Source of the DNA: an uncultured Geobacter sp.
Lineage (GTDB): Bacteria > Desulfobacterota > Desulfuromonadia > Geobacterales > CAIOGM01
NCBI GenBank assembly: GCA_903857795.1
Contig: CAIOGM010000159.1
Location: 69,458 to 104,038, forward strand
Length of the DNA: 34,581 nucleotides
Direction: 5' to 3'
The notes beneath the pieces were generated by a model, which was given only the letters and a program-made list of their open reading frames with translations, made no database searches and was not told the DNA's origin. Shown piece after piece: positions 15,796 to 24,374 of the stretch; positions within the stretch are counted from its first letter, which is position 1, and every line of letters starts with the position of its first letter. Both the position numbers and the translations under genes were made by a program.

Positions 15796-18126
15796 CTACA
15801 CGGCATTTTTGGGCGGCTTCCCCCCCTCCTTGTAGTCACACCCCTCCTTGGGGCACTTGAGGAACTCTCCCTCCCGTTTGTAAACCTTCTTCACCAGCAG
15901 CGGAAAACCGCATGTGGGACAGGGCTGTTTCACCGGGAGGTCCCAGAGGGCAAACTTGCAGTCGGGGTAGCGGTTACAGGAGTAGAACATCTTGCCGTAG
16001 CGTGACTTCTTCTCGATCAGCTCTCCCTCGTTGCACTCCGGGCAGACCACGCCGGTTGCCGTGGGCTTCACCAGCGGCTGGATATTTTTGCAGGCGGGGT
16101 AACCGGAGCAGGCCAGGTACTTGCCGAAGCGGCCATCCTTGATGAGCATCGGACTGCTGCACTTGCCGCAGAGCTCTTCGGAGATGACCGGTTCCTCCGG
16201 TTCCACCATCTCCCCGGTCTCCCTGTCGAAGTTGCGGGTGAACTTGCACCCCTCCTGGTAGCCGGAGCAGGCGATGAATTTCCCCCGTTTCCCCAGCTTC
16301 ACCACCAGAGGCTTGCCGCAGTCGGGGCAGAGCTCATCGGTGGCCTCGGTGGTGAGGTCCGACTTGCTGACCTCGCTCTCCTTCTGCTTCAGGAGGGTGG
16401 TGAACGGCCCCCAGAACTCACGGAGGAGCGGTTTCCACTGCTTCTCCCCCCGGGAGACCTGGTCCAGCTGCTCTTCCAACCCGGCGGTGAAGTTGTAATC
16501 CACATAGGTTCCGAAGTGGTTTACCAGAAGATCACTGACCACCATCCCCACGTCTTCGGGGAAGAAACGCTTCTTCTCCAGCCGGCTGTACTTCCGCTCC
16601 ACCAGGGTGTTGAGGGTGCTGGCGTAGGTGGAAGGGCGGCCGATGCCGTACTCCTCCAGGGTCTTGACCAGTGTTGCCTCGGTATAACGGGGAGGAGGCT
16701 GGGTGAAGTGCTGCTCGGGGAGGAGTTCCCGGGGAGAGAGCCGCTCACCTTCCGCAAGCGGCGGCAGGAGCCGCTCCTCGTTTTCGTCGCTTTTGGCGCC
16801 GGTGGACTCCTTCTCTTCGGACTTGTCGTCCACCCCTTCGATGTAGAGTTTCATGAAGCCGGCAAAACGGATCACCGTGCCGCTGGCCCTGAAGGTAAAG
16901 CCCGCGCCGGCGGAGATGTCCACACTGGTCTGGTCCAGAAGCGCCTCGGCCATCTGGGAGGCGACGGTCCGCTTCCAGATCAGATCATAGAGTTTGAACT
17001 GGTCAGGGGTGAGAAACTTCTTGACCTCCACCGGGGTCCGGGCGATGGAGGTGGGGCGCACCGCCTCATGGGCTTCCTGGGCGTTCTTGGTCTTGGTCTT
17101 ATAGATCCTCGGTTCGGGGAGGGCGTACTCCGCGCCGTAGAGGGAGGAGATAACCTCCTTCGCCTCGGCGGTGGCCACGGTGGAAAGGGCCACGCTGTCG
17201 GTACGCATATAGCTGATGAGCCCCACCGTCCCCTCGGCGCCGATGTCAAGCCCCTCGTAGAGCTTCTGGGCGGTGCTCATGGTCTTCTTGGCGGAGTAGC
17301 CGAGCTTCCGGGACGCCTCCTGCTGGAGGGTGGAGGTGGTGAACGGCGGGGAGGGGGTCCGTTTCCGTTCACTCTTCGTGACCTTGGCAACCCGGAATTC
17401 GGCTTCGGAGAGGAGTCCCACAAGCCGCTCGGCGCTCCCCTGATCGGGAATGTCGAATTTACCGAGCTTCTTCCCCTCGGCCTCGATGAGAGACGCGGAG
17501 AGGAGCTGTTTTCCCCCGTTCTCCAGCCGTGCGCCGATGGTCCAGTACTCCTGCTGGAGGAACGCCTGGATCTCCTTCTCCCGCTCGCAGACGAGCCTGA
17601 GCGCCACCGACTGGACCCGGCCGGCGGAGAGGCCGTACCTGATCTTCTTCCAGAGAAAGGGGGAGAGGTTGAAGCCGACCAGGTAGTCCAGGACCGAACG
17701 GGCCTGTTGGGCATCCACCAGCTCATCGGAGATCTTGCGGGGGTTGTTGACCGCGTGAATGATGGCGTCCTTGGTGATCTCGTGGAAGACCACCCGCTGG
17801 ATGGCGATGCCGGGTTTCTCGTTGTCAAGACCGAGAGCCGCCAGGAGGTGCCACGCGATCGCTTCCCCTTCCCGGTCGGGGTCAGTTGCGAGGAGGAGGG
17901 TGTCGGCCGTCTTGAGCTCTTTCTTGATCGCATCCAGATGTTTCTTGCTCTCGGGAAGGACCGCATACTTGGGGTCAAAGTCATGTTCCAGGTCAACCGA
18001 CCCCTGCTTGCTCGGGAGGGCCCGCACATGGCCGAAGGAGGCCAGGACCCGGTAGTCGCTGCCGAGAAACTTCTCGATAGTCTTGGCCTTGGCCGGGGAT
18101 TCTACAATAACAAGGTGTTGGGGCAT
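15796..18126 (-). CDS. topA: DNA topoisomerase I (type IA)
   Basis: A 776-residue type IA topoisomerase that relaxes negative supercoils. It opens with the TOPRIM domain (LVIVESPAKAKTIEKFLG; DPDREGEAIAWH), and the active-site tyrosine is Y306 in SYMRTDS. The C-terminal quarter holds four zinc-ribbon units: CPDCGKP to ACSGYQEGC, CGKCSSP to ACSGYPAC, CPECNEG to CNRYPDC, and CPTCGFP to CPKEGC. The ATG at 18126 begins the conserved domain and has GAGG upstream; 23 further in-frame codons upstream are unlikely to be used. It is the last gene of the LysM-dprA-topA operon. Confidence 0.97.
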   Translation of the reverse strand: MPQHLVIVESPAKAKTIEKFLGSDYRVLASFGHVRALPSKQGSVDLEHDFDPKYAVLPESKKHLDAIKKELKTADTLLLATDPDREGEAIAWHLLAALGLDNEKPGIAIQRVVFHEITKDAIIHAVNNPRKISDELVDAQQARSVLDYLVGFNLSPFLWKKIRYGLSAGRVQSVALRLVCEREKEIQAFLQQEYWTIGARLENGGKQLLSASLIEAEGKKLGKFDIPDQGSAERLVGLLSEAEFRVAKVTKSERKRTPSPPFTTSTLQQEASRKLGYSAKKTMSTAQKLYEGLDIGAEGTVGLISYMRTDSVALSTVATAEAKEVISSLYGAEYALPEPRIYKTKTKNAQEAHEAVRPTSIARTPVEVKKFLTPDQFKLYDLIWKRTVASQMAEALLDQTSVDISAGAGFTFRASGTVIRFAGFMKLYIEGVDDKSEEKESTGAKSDENEERLLPPLAEGERLSPRELLPEQHFTQPPPRYTEATLVKTLEEYGIGRPSTYASTLNTLVERKYSRLEKKRFFPEDVGMVVSDLLVNHFGTYVDYNFTAGLEEQLDQVSRGEKQWKPLLREFWGPFTTLLKQKESEVSKSDLTTEATDELCPDCGKPLVVKLGKRGKFIACSGYQEGCKFTRNFDRETGEMVEPEEPVISEELCGKCSSPMLIKDGRFGKYLACSGYPACKNIQPLVKPTATGVVCPECNEGELIEKKSRYGKMFYSCNRYPDCKFALWDLPVKQPCPTCGFPLLVKKVYKREGEFLKCPKEGCDYKEGGKPPKNAV

Positions 18127-18191
18127 AGTAGATCCTCTGGCAGATGACAGAAGGCCCAAGGCAGCGCCTTGAGCCCAGGTAGGTTTGCAGG

Positions 18192-19319
18192 TCACGAAAT
18201 CATGAAATAGTTGCCGGGAAGCCGGGTTACCGCACCCTTGAGCTCAAGGCGAAGTAACATAGCGGAAACCTCACCGGCTGTCAATCCGCATTTGACGGTG
18301 ATTTCGTCCGCGTGGAGCGGACTCTCCGCCAACAGGGTGTAGACGGACGCCTCCTGGGGGGTGAGGCTGAAGGAGGGGAGCGGCTCTTCCTGCAGGGAGA
18401 GTGGGGGGGTGCGGTGAGGGAGGTTGGCGATTATATCCTCGACACTCTCCGTCAGGGCTGCCCCCTCTTTGATGAGCCGATTGGGTCCCCGGCTACCGGG
18501 ATAGTTGATGTTTCCGGGGACGGCAAAGACCTCCCGCCCCTGCTCCAGGGCACAGCGGGCAGTGATGAGAGAGCCGCTCTTTTCAACGGCCTCGATGACG
18601 AGCACCCCCCGGGAGAGGCCGCTGATGATCCGGTTGCGCCGGGGAAAGTTCTCTGCCAGGGGGGCGGTTCCCAGGGGGAATTCGGAGATGAGCGCACCCT
18701 GGCCGGCGACCTGGTCGAAGAGTTTCAGGTTTTCGGGGGGGTAGATGAGGTCAATTCCTGAACCGAGGACGCCGATGGTCCGTCCCCCTCCCTTGAGCGC
18801 CCCCCGGTGGGCTGCGGTATCTATCCCCCGAGCCATGCCGGAGATGACGGTGATCCCCCTCAGGGCCAGATCACGGGCAAGGCGCTCGGTGGTGCTCAGG
18901 CCGCTGGACGAGGCGCGGCGAGAGCCGACCACCGCAATGGAGCACTCCGCGCTCCTGAGGCTACCGCGGACATAAAGAAAGGGGGGGTAGTCGGGGATCT
19001 CCAGGAGGATCTTCGGGTACTCTTCGCTGAGGAACTCCACGATCCGGATGTCGCTTCTTCTCAGAGCCTCGGACTCCCGGTCGGCGAACTTCCGGTAATC
19101 ATGAGAGTGGATCTGCCCGGCCGCCACGGCGGAGAGCCCCTGCACCGTGGCGAGTTCCTCGGGAGACGCCTTGAAGACCTGCTCGGGGCTTCCGAAGTGG
19201 TGGAGCAGTCGGCAGAACGTGACATTGCCGACCAGGGGGACAGATTTGAGCGCCAGCCAGTAGTAGTGATCCCTGGCACGAGGAGGGGGGGCGGCCGCCT
19301 CCTCCCGGCAGAGGGTCAC
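18192..19319 (-). CDS. dprA: DNA processing protein DprA (Smf)
   Basis: A 375-residue DprA. After a helical N-terminal part (residues about 20-90, helix-hairpin-helix-like LLHHFGSPEQVFKASPEELA) comes the Rossmann-like DprA domain: AVVGSRRAS, GMARGIDTAAH, GVLGSGIDLIYPPEN, FPRRNRIISGLSRGVLVIEA. The last 60 residues form a winged-helix domain. DprA loads RecA on incoming single-stranded DNA in natural transformation. The start is GTG in the overlap GTGA with the LysM gene stop, so the genes are translationally coupled; the dprA-topA pair is common in bacteria. Confidence 0.95.
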   Translation of the reverse strand: MTLCREEAAAPPPRARDHYYWLALKSVPLVGNVTFCRLLHHFGSPEQVFKASPEELATVQGLSAVAAGQIHSHDYRKFADRESEALRRSDIRIVEFLSEEYPKILLEIPDYPPFLYVRGSLRSAECSIAVVGSRRASSSGLSTTERLARDLALRGITVISGMARGIDTAAHRGALKGGGRTIGVLGSGIDLIYPPENLKLFDQVAGQGALISEFPLGTAPLAENFPRRNRIISGLSRGVLVIEAVEKSGSLITARCALEQGREVFAVPGNINYPGSRGPNRLIKEGAALTESVEDIIANLPHRTPPLSLQEEPLPSFSLTPQEASVYTLLAESPLHADEITVKCGLTAGEVSAMLLRLELKGAVTRLPGNYFMIS

Positions 19320-20329
19320 TGGGGGAGCACCGTCACGACCTGGTCCCCCGGGTAGATGGTCTCGACGCTCTTGACCACGAGGGCGGTGGCGGTGTCACGT
19401 CGAACCTCGACGATCACCACCGCTCCGAGGAGCTCCTGGGGGAGGGTGACGGTGTCGCGGTGTGCGCGGTCGGGACGGACCTTCCGGACCACATAGAGCA
19501 GATTGCCGACCTGCACCCCCTGGCTTTTCCCCAGGTCCAGGTAGACCACCTCTCCGGTCCCGATGGCCTTGATCCCGGGGAGAGAGTCGAGGATGATTCC
19601 CGAGAGGTCGGTCACGCTCCCCTTGAGGGGGATCTCTTGCCGACCATTGCGCCAGGGGAGGAGGAGCGCGCCGCTGCTGATCTCCCGAAAAGAGCCGGTG
19701 ATGACGGCCCGGGATCCGGTGGGGGTCACGGCGGTCAGCTCCAGAGTGCCGAGGGGGATGATCTTGCGGCCGACGGTGACCTGACGGATCGGGTGGGTTA
19801 TGACCTCCTGACTGCTGAAGATCGAGAACCGCTCACCTGTCCGACCGTCCCGGTTGGCGCCGATGTCGGTGTAGACCGTATCTCCTGCGCCGACCATTAC
19901 CCAGTCGTGGTTAGTGGCGACGATCCGCCCGACGCCGGTCAGCTCATCCTCGGTGAGGAACCCCTCGCTCCCGGTTACAGAGAATGTTTTCTCGGAGATC
20001 GACTCGGGTAAAGGGGGGGTAACCGTTTTGCCGGTGCTCTGTGCCGAGGGAGGGGGGGGCTGTTGGTTGGTGACCGATTCGATCCGGTCGGGAAGTATGC
20101 GGAGCTTCTGGCCGGGGTAGATGAAGTGGGGGTTACCGATGGTCTGATTACGCGACCAGAGGTTCGGCCAGAAGTACGGGTCTGAGAAAAACCGCTCCGA
20201 GAGCCCCCAGAGGGTGTCCCCCTTCTGCACGACATAGATGGTCGGCTCCGGCTGCGTTGCCGCGAAGAGTGGTGAAGTCACGCTGCCGACTATGGCGAGG
20301 ATGGCTATGGAGGCGATGAGTTTTTTCAT
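19316..20329 (-). CDS. Exported LysM-domain protein
   Basis: A 337-residue protein. It begins with a signal peptide (MKKLIASIAILAIVGSVTS, cleavage after LFAA). A LysM domain at about residues 30-80 (YVVQKGDTLWGLSERFFSDP, then IGNPHFIYPGQKLRI) should bind peptidoglycan in the periplasm. The remaining 230 or so residues are mostly beta-strand and resemble the region found after LysM in related proteobacterial proteins near dprA. It leads the operon with dprA and topA. The ATG at 20329 opens the signal peptide; the frame is open upstream but that part is not protein-like. Confidence 0.9.
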   Translation of the reverse strand: MKKLIASIAILAIVGSVTSPLFAATQPEPTIYVVQKGDTLWGLSERFFSDPYFWPNLWSRNQTIGNPHFIYPGQKLRILPDRIESVTNQQPPPPSAQSTGKTVTPPLPESISEKTFSVTGSEGFLTEDELTGVGRIVATNHDWVMVGAGDTVYTDIGANRDGRTGERFSIFSSQEVITHPIRQVTVGRKIIPLGTLELTAVTPTGSRAVITGSFREISSGALLLPWRNGRQEIPLKGSVTDLSGIILDSLPGIKAIGTGEVVYLDLGKSQGVQVGNLLYVVRKVRPDRAHRDTVTLPQELLGAVVIVEVRRDTATALVVKSVETIYPGDQVVTVLPQ

Positions 20330-20509
20330 GGGAGACCTCGCAGGGGGTGAGGGGTGAAGTTTCTGCATACCGCCTGCCGCGAAAAGCAGGGCGCAGGGTT
20401 GATCTTGGCCCAAATTTGGGGCAGGTGAGTAATTGGGCAGGTAATATGCAGGAAGTATGCCGGGAATGGCGGTGTGCGGACAGCGGCGCCCCTGGTGAAT
20501 TTTTTCGGC

Positions 20510-20539
20510 TATTTAGATCAATACGGTCCTGTTTGTCAA
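20510..20539 (-). promoter_or_regulatory. Sigma-70-type promoter of the LysM-dprA-topA operon
   Basis: On the minus strand a perfect -35 box TTGACA (20534-20539) and a -10 box TAAATA (20510-20515) are 18 bases apart. The long leader (about 175 bases) contains a short GTGAGGG repeat. The rest of the gap between this gene and the plus-strand gene at 20751 is very A+T-rich (20500-20660) and must also hold the divergent promoter, which I could not place. Confidence 0.68.
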
Positions 20540-20699
20540 GAGCTTTATTTTTAGCCCCATTTATTTTGTTTTTATTGATTATTTTTAATATATACTATGA
20601 TGTGTCTGGCCTGTAAAATTTCTGTTTTATTTTTTTTGTAACCATGTTATATAGCTTGCACGACAGTCTGGCTCCGGTTGTTGCCGAAATGTGATCCGC

Positions 20700-20721
20700 T
20701 TCGTCTCCCCGGAGGGACGAA
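20700..20721 (+). other. Hairpin in the leader of the cache-like gene
   Basis: An 8-bp stem (TTCGTCTC with GGGACGAA, one T-G pair) and a 6-base loop sit about a dozen bases before the AAGGAAAGGAG ribosome site. It could protect the mRNA or tune translation. There is no T-run, so it is not a terminator. Confidence 0.35.
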
Positions 20722-20750
20722 CTACCCTGTATAAGGAAAGGAGTATCATT

Positions 20751-21194
20751 ATGCGTAAAACAGTGTTCTCTGTAATCGCGACTTGTCTTCTGGCGATCAC
20801 CGCACCGGCGTTTGCCGGTAGCTTCGGCACGGCTGACGAGGCCAAGGCGCTGCTTGAGCGTGCGGCCACCGCACTCAAGGCTAACCAGGCAGACGCCCTT
20901 GCCAAGTTCACCAAGGGTGAAGACGGGTTCAAGGATCGCGATCTCTATCCGTTCTGCGGCGGCCCGGACGGCAACTTCACTGCCCACCCCTCCCTGGTCG
21001 GCAAGAGTCTGAAGGATCTCAAGGACAAGGCGGGCAAACCGCTCGGCCAGGAGATCTATGCTACTGCCAAGCCGGGAGCAATCTCGGAAGTCTCCTATAT
21101 GTGGCCCCGCCCCGGCACCACCGAGCCGGTGCAGAAGGTCTCCTATGTGACCAAGGTCAACGATCAGGTCTGTGCGGTGGGGTACTATAAATAG
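20751..21194 (+). CDS. Exported single-cache-like protein
   Basis: A 147-residue protein with a signal peptide (cleavage probably after APAFA). The mature part has the pattern of single cache (sCache_2-type) domains: a helix DEAKALLERAATALKANQADALAKF, then DLYPFCGGPDGNFTAHPSLVGK, an LKDLKDKAGKPLGQEIY helix and SEVSYMWPRPGTTEPVQKVSYVTKV. Cache domains bind small ligands such as carboxylates in the periplasm, usually as part of receptors; here the domain stands alone as a soluble or envelope-bound protein. The ATG follows AAGGAAAGGAG. A strong terminator follows the gene, so it is monocistronic. The ligand cannot be predicted. Confidence 0.85.
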   Translation: MRKTVFSVIATCLLAITAPAFAGSFGTADEAKALLERAATALKANQADALAKFTKGEDGFKDRDLYPFCGGPDGNFTAHPSLVGKSLKDLKDKAGKPLGQEIYATAKPGAISEVSYMWPRPGTTEPVQKVSYVTKVNDQVCAVGYYK

Positions 21195-21227
21195 GCGCCG
21201 GACCGGCGCACTCTTTCCGCTAATACA

Positions 21228-21256
21228 AAGAAAGCCCGCCTTGAGCGGGCTTTCTT
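21228..21256 (+). terminator. Rho-independent terminator after the cache-like gene
   Basis: A 12-bp stem (AAGAAAGCCCGC with its complement) and a 5-base loop, with A- and T-rich ends on both sides. It may work in both directions. Confidence 0.82.
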
Positions 21257-21271
21257 ATGTCAAAAATCGAC

Positions 21272-21301
21272 AAGGCCCGCCGGGAGCTCCCGACGGGCCT
21301 T
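21272..21301 (-). terminator. Terminator of acnB
   Basis: A long stem built on the palindrome CGGGAGCTCCCG, extended on both sides by AAGGCCCG and CGGGCCTT with one mismatch. On the minus strand it is followed by TTGTCGATTTTT, 28 bases after the acnB stop. Confidence 0.75.
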
Positions 21302-21328
21302 TCTTGGTTGAGATTCGCTAATAAGCTG

Positions 21329-23860
21329 TTACTTGTACTCGGGCATCTCGTCGAACTGGAGGTACCGGTAGATCTTCTCCTGGTTGGGTTCGATCTTGGC
21401 CTTGTAGATCTCCAGGAATTCGGCCGGGGTGGGGAGCCGTCCCAACATGGCGGAGACCGCGCCCAATTCGGCGGAGCCGAGGAAGACCTTGGCGCCGTCT
21501 CCCATCCGGTCGTCGAAGTTCCGGGTGGAGGTGGAGTAGACGAATGACTTGTCCGGCACACGGGCCTGGTTCCCCATGCAGAGGGAACAGCCGGCGATCT
21601 CGATTCGGCAGCCGAAGGCGCTGTAGACGGAGAAGTACGCCTCATCCTTGAGCTGCTGCTGATCCATCCGGGTGGGGGGGCAGATCCAGGTCCGGACGTT
21701 GGGGTTGAACTTCTGTCCCCGCCAGATCTCGGCGGCGGCGCGGAAGTGGCCGATGTTGGTCATGCAGGAGCCGAGGAAGACGTCGTTGATCTGGGCGCCG
21801 GCCACTTCGGAGAGGAGCTTCACATCGTCTGGGTCGTTGGGGCAGGCGAGGATCGGCTCGGTGATCTCGGAGAGGTCGATCTCGATGATGGCGGCGTACT
21901 CGGCATTCTTGTCCGCCTTCAGGAGGGTCGGGTCGGCCAGCCAGGCGTTGGCCGCATCGATCCGGTTCTGGAGGGTCTGGGGATCCTGGTAGCCGTCCAC
22001 GATCATCTTTTTCATGAGCGCCACGTTGGAGCGGAGGTAGGTGGCCACCGACTCCGTGGAGAGCTGGATGCAGCCGGCTGCTGCGGAACGTTCGGCCGCG
22101 GCGTCGGTCAGCTCGAAGGCCTGCTCGACGGTGAGGTCGGGGAGTCCCTCCATCTCCAGGATCCGGCCGTTGAAGATGTTGACCTTGTTCTTTTTGGGGA
22201 CGGTGAGGTGCCCCTGCTTGATGGCCCAGTAGGGGATGGCGTTCACCGCGTCACGCAGGGTCAGGCCGGTGTTGAGTTTTCCGGTGAAGCGGACCAGCAC
22301 CGATTCGGGCATATCCAGCGGCATGAACCCCATGGCGCCGGCAAAGGCGACGAGGCCGGATCCGGCCGGGAAGGAGATGCCGATGGGGAAGCGGGTATGG
22401 GAGTCGCCGCCGGTCCCCACGGTGTCGGGGAGGAGAAGGCGGTTGAGCCAGCTATGGATGACGCCGTCGCCCGGCTTGAGGGCCACGCCGCCGCGCTGGG
22501 CGGTGAAGCCGGGGAGGGCCTTGTGCATCTTCACGTCGGCCGGTTTCGGGTAGGCTGCGGTGTGGCAGAAGGACTGCATATACATGGGGGCCAGAAACTT
22601 GAGGCAGGCCAGCTCCTTAAGCTCGTCGGCGGTCATGGGGCCGGTGGTGTCCTGGGAGCCGACGGTGGTCATCTTGGGCTCGCAGGCGGTGTTGGGGAGG
22701 ATTCCCGCTACGCCGCAGGCCTTGCCCACCATTTTCTGGGCCAGGGAGTACCCCTGGTCCGCTTTGGGGACCGGGTTCACCGGGAGGGTGAAGATGTCGG
22801 TGGCGCCCAGGCCGAGGGCGGCGCGGGCCTGGTCGGTGAGGGCGCGGCCGATGATGAGCGGAATCCTGCCGCCGGCGCGGAATTCGTCGGGAACCGTGTT
22901 GGGGGAGAGCTTGAAGGTGGAGAGGAGTTCGCCGGCCTCATTTCTGATCTCACCCTTCACCGAATCGATGACGATGACGTCTCCGGTGTTGAGCTTGGAG
23001 ACGTCGGTCTTGATGGGGAGGGCGCCGGAATCCTGAGCGGTGTTAAAGAAGATCGGGGCGATGACGCCGCCGATGATGACCCCACCGCTCTTCTTGTTGG
23101 GGACGCAGGGGATCTCGTTGCCGATGGCCCAGAGGACGCTGTTGCAGGCGGACTTGCGGGAGGAACCGGTTCCCACCACGTCTCCCACAAAGGCGACCTG
23201 GAAGCCGTCGGCGCGGTACTGAGCGATGGTCTTGTTGCCGTCAGGGAAGCGGCTCTTCCCCATGGCCAGGGAGTGGAGCGGGATGTCGGGGCGGCTCCAG
23301 GCGTCGCCTGCCGGAGAGAAATCGTCGGTATTGATCTCCCCCTCAACCTTGTAGACCTTGACTTTGATGCTGGCGGGGACGCCGGCCTTGCTGGTGAACC
23401 ACTGGGCGTCGGCCCACGACTGGAGCACCTTCTTTGCCGCGGCGTTGGTGCCGGAGAGCTTGACCACTTCATCGAAGCCGTCGTATACGAGGGTCATGCC
23501 GGAGAGGGCACAGGCGGCCTCTTCAGCCAGGGCGCCGTCCGAGAGGGCTTCGATGAGCGGGGTCACGTTGTAGCCGCCGATCATGGTGCCAAGCATCCGG
23601 ATCGCAGCCACCGGAGAGATGATCGGAGAGGTGGCGCTCCCCTTCACGATTTTCGCCAGGAATGCGGCCTTGACCTCGGCGGCCGGGTCGACGCCGGGAG
23701 AGACGCGCTCCTTGATCAGGTTGAGCAGGAACTCTTCCTTGCCGGCCGGCGGCGCCGCCAGCAGCGTGCAGAGTGCAGCGGTCTGCTCAGGATTGAGCGG
23801 TAGCGCCGGGATACCCTGGGCTGCGCGTTCTGCTTCGTGGGCGAGATATGCTTCGATCAT
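21329..23860 (-). CDS. acnB: Aconitate hydratase B
   Basis: An 843-residue AcnB-type aconitase, slightly shorter than the E. coli enzyme. The N-terminal HEAT-like domain (residues 1-160) and swivelling domain characteristic of AcnB come first. The three ligands of the [4Fe-4S] cluster are C699 (GSCMTN) and C758, C761 (CSLCMGNQ), with spacing like the E. coli protein. It interconverts citrate and isocitrate in the TCA cycle in the cytoplasm, fitting an acetate-oxidising organism. The ATG has a GAGGAGGAG site, and a good promoter lies about 80 bases upstream. Apo-AcnB can bind mRNA in E. coli; nothing here tests that. Confidence 0.97.
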   Translation of the reverse strand: MIEAYLAHEAERAAQGIPALPLNPEQTAALCTLLAAPPAGKEEFLLNLIKERVSPGVDPAAEVKAAFLAKIVKGSATSPIISPVAAIRMLGTMIGGYNVTPLIEALSDGALAEEAACALSGMTLVYDGFDEVVKLSGTNAAAKKVLQSWADAQWFTSKAGVPASIKVKVYKVEGEINTDDFSPAGDAWSRPDIPLHSLAMGKSRFPDGNKTIAQYRADGFQVAFVGDVVGTGSSRKSACNSVLWAIGNEIPCVPNKKSGGVIIGGVIAPIFFNTAQDSGALPIKTDVSKLNTGDVIVIDSVKGEIRNEAGELLSTFKLSPNTVPDEFRAGGRIPLIIGRALTDQARAALGLGATDIFTLPVNPVPKADQGYSLAQKMVGKACGVAGILPNTACEPKMTTVGSQDTTGPMTADELKELACLKFLAPMYMQSFCHTAAYPKPADVKMHKALPGFTAQRGGVALKPGDGVIHSWLNRLLLPDTVGTGGDSHTRFPIGISFPAGSGLVAFAGAMGFMPLDMPESVLVRFTGKLNTGLTLRDAVNAIPYWAIKQGHLTVPKKNKVNIFNGRILEMEGLPDLTVEQAFELTDAAAERSAAAGCIQLSTESVATYLRSNVALMKKMIVDGYQDPQTLQNRIDAANAWLADPTLLKADKNAEYAAIIEIDLSEITEPILACPNDPDDVKLLSEVAGAQINDVFLGSCMTNIGHFRAAAEIWRGQKFNPNVRTWICPPTRMDQQQLKDEAYFSVYSAFGCRIEIAGCSLCMGNQARVPDKSFVYSTSTRNFDDRMGDGAKVFLGSAELGAVSAMLGRLPTPAEFLEIYKAKIEPNQEKIYRYLQFDEMPEYK

Positions 23861-23940
23861 CGGTACTCCTCCTCGTGGTGTGGTGATAAAGCTGATTTAG
23901 CTCTATTTATCGACTGGTTCCGGCACGTGGCCGATTGCAG

Positions 23941-23970
23941 TGTATACACCGGTTCCTGGCGGTTTGTCAA
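23941..23970 (-). promoter_or_regulatory. Sigma-70-type promoter of acnB
   Basis: On the minus strand a perfect TTGACA (23965-23970) and TATACA (23941-23946) are 18 bases apart. Transcription should begin near 23935, leaving a leader of about 75 bases. Confidence 0.75.
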
Positions 23971-24037
23971 TCGGTTTGCGCGGCGCCGCCGGCGCCGACA
24001 GCGTCGGGGAAGGGGGCGCCGGAGGGGAAAAGAGGGG

Positions 24038-24100
24038 GCTGCCGAACGACTCCGCCCGCTCCCTTCGACTCCGCTCGGGGAGGGGAGGTGAGTCGGCAGC
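24038..24100. repeat. Structured palindromic element between acnB and the lipid kinase gene
   Basis: A perfect outer stem (GCTGCCGA at 24038-24045 with TCGGCAGC at 24093-24100) encloses an inner palindrome, CTCCCTTCGACTCCGC followed by TCGGGGAG. The inner part resembles the widespread TTCGACTCCGCTC repeats of bacterial intergenic DNA. No T-run follows. The rest of the 500-base gap (24101-24374) shows no gene that I can support. Confidence 0.6.
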
Positions 24101-24374
24101 TTGACGGCTAGTGTAAAGAATCCCGACACAGGAGGGTGAAAAGTGTCGTGATTTCCGGTGATGACTGTCGGAAAAATTTACAGTTTCCTCCCGTTCGGAT
24201 CGCCATGATCGGCCCCAGACGGGTTGATCAATGAAAAAACTCGTTATATCAGCTTGTTGAGACCAAGAAAAAAATATCTGGGAGAGGGGACAAATGGGCG
24301 CTGTTCCTGCAGGCTCATGAAGGCGCCACAGGTTGCCTGGTGCTCTCCAACAGTTGTCATTAAGAGGATTTGTG

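Noticed and set aside
20640-20750. Possible riboswitch in the leader of the cache-like gene
   Set aside because: Only one short hairpin is found; the conserved words of the c-di-GMP (GEMM) class and other classes I know are absent.
21746-23803. 685-codon plus-strand frame opposite acnB
   Set aside because: It is antisense of a complete AcnB; long shadow frames are expected in G+C-rich genes.
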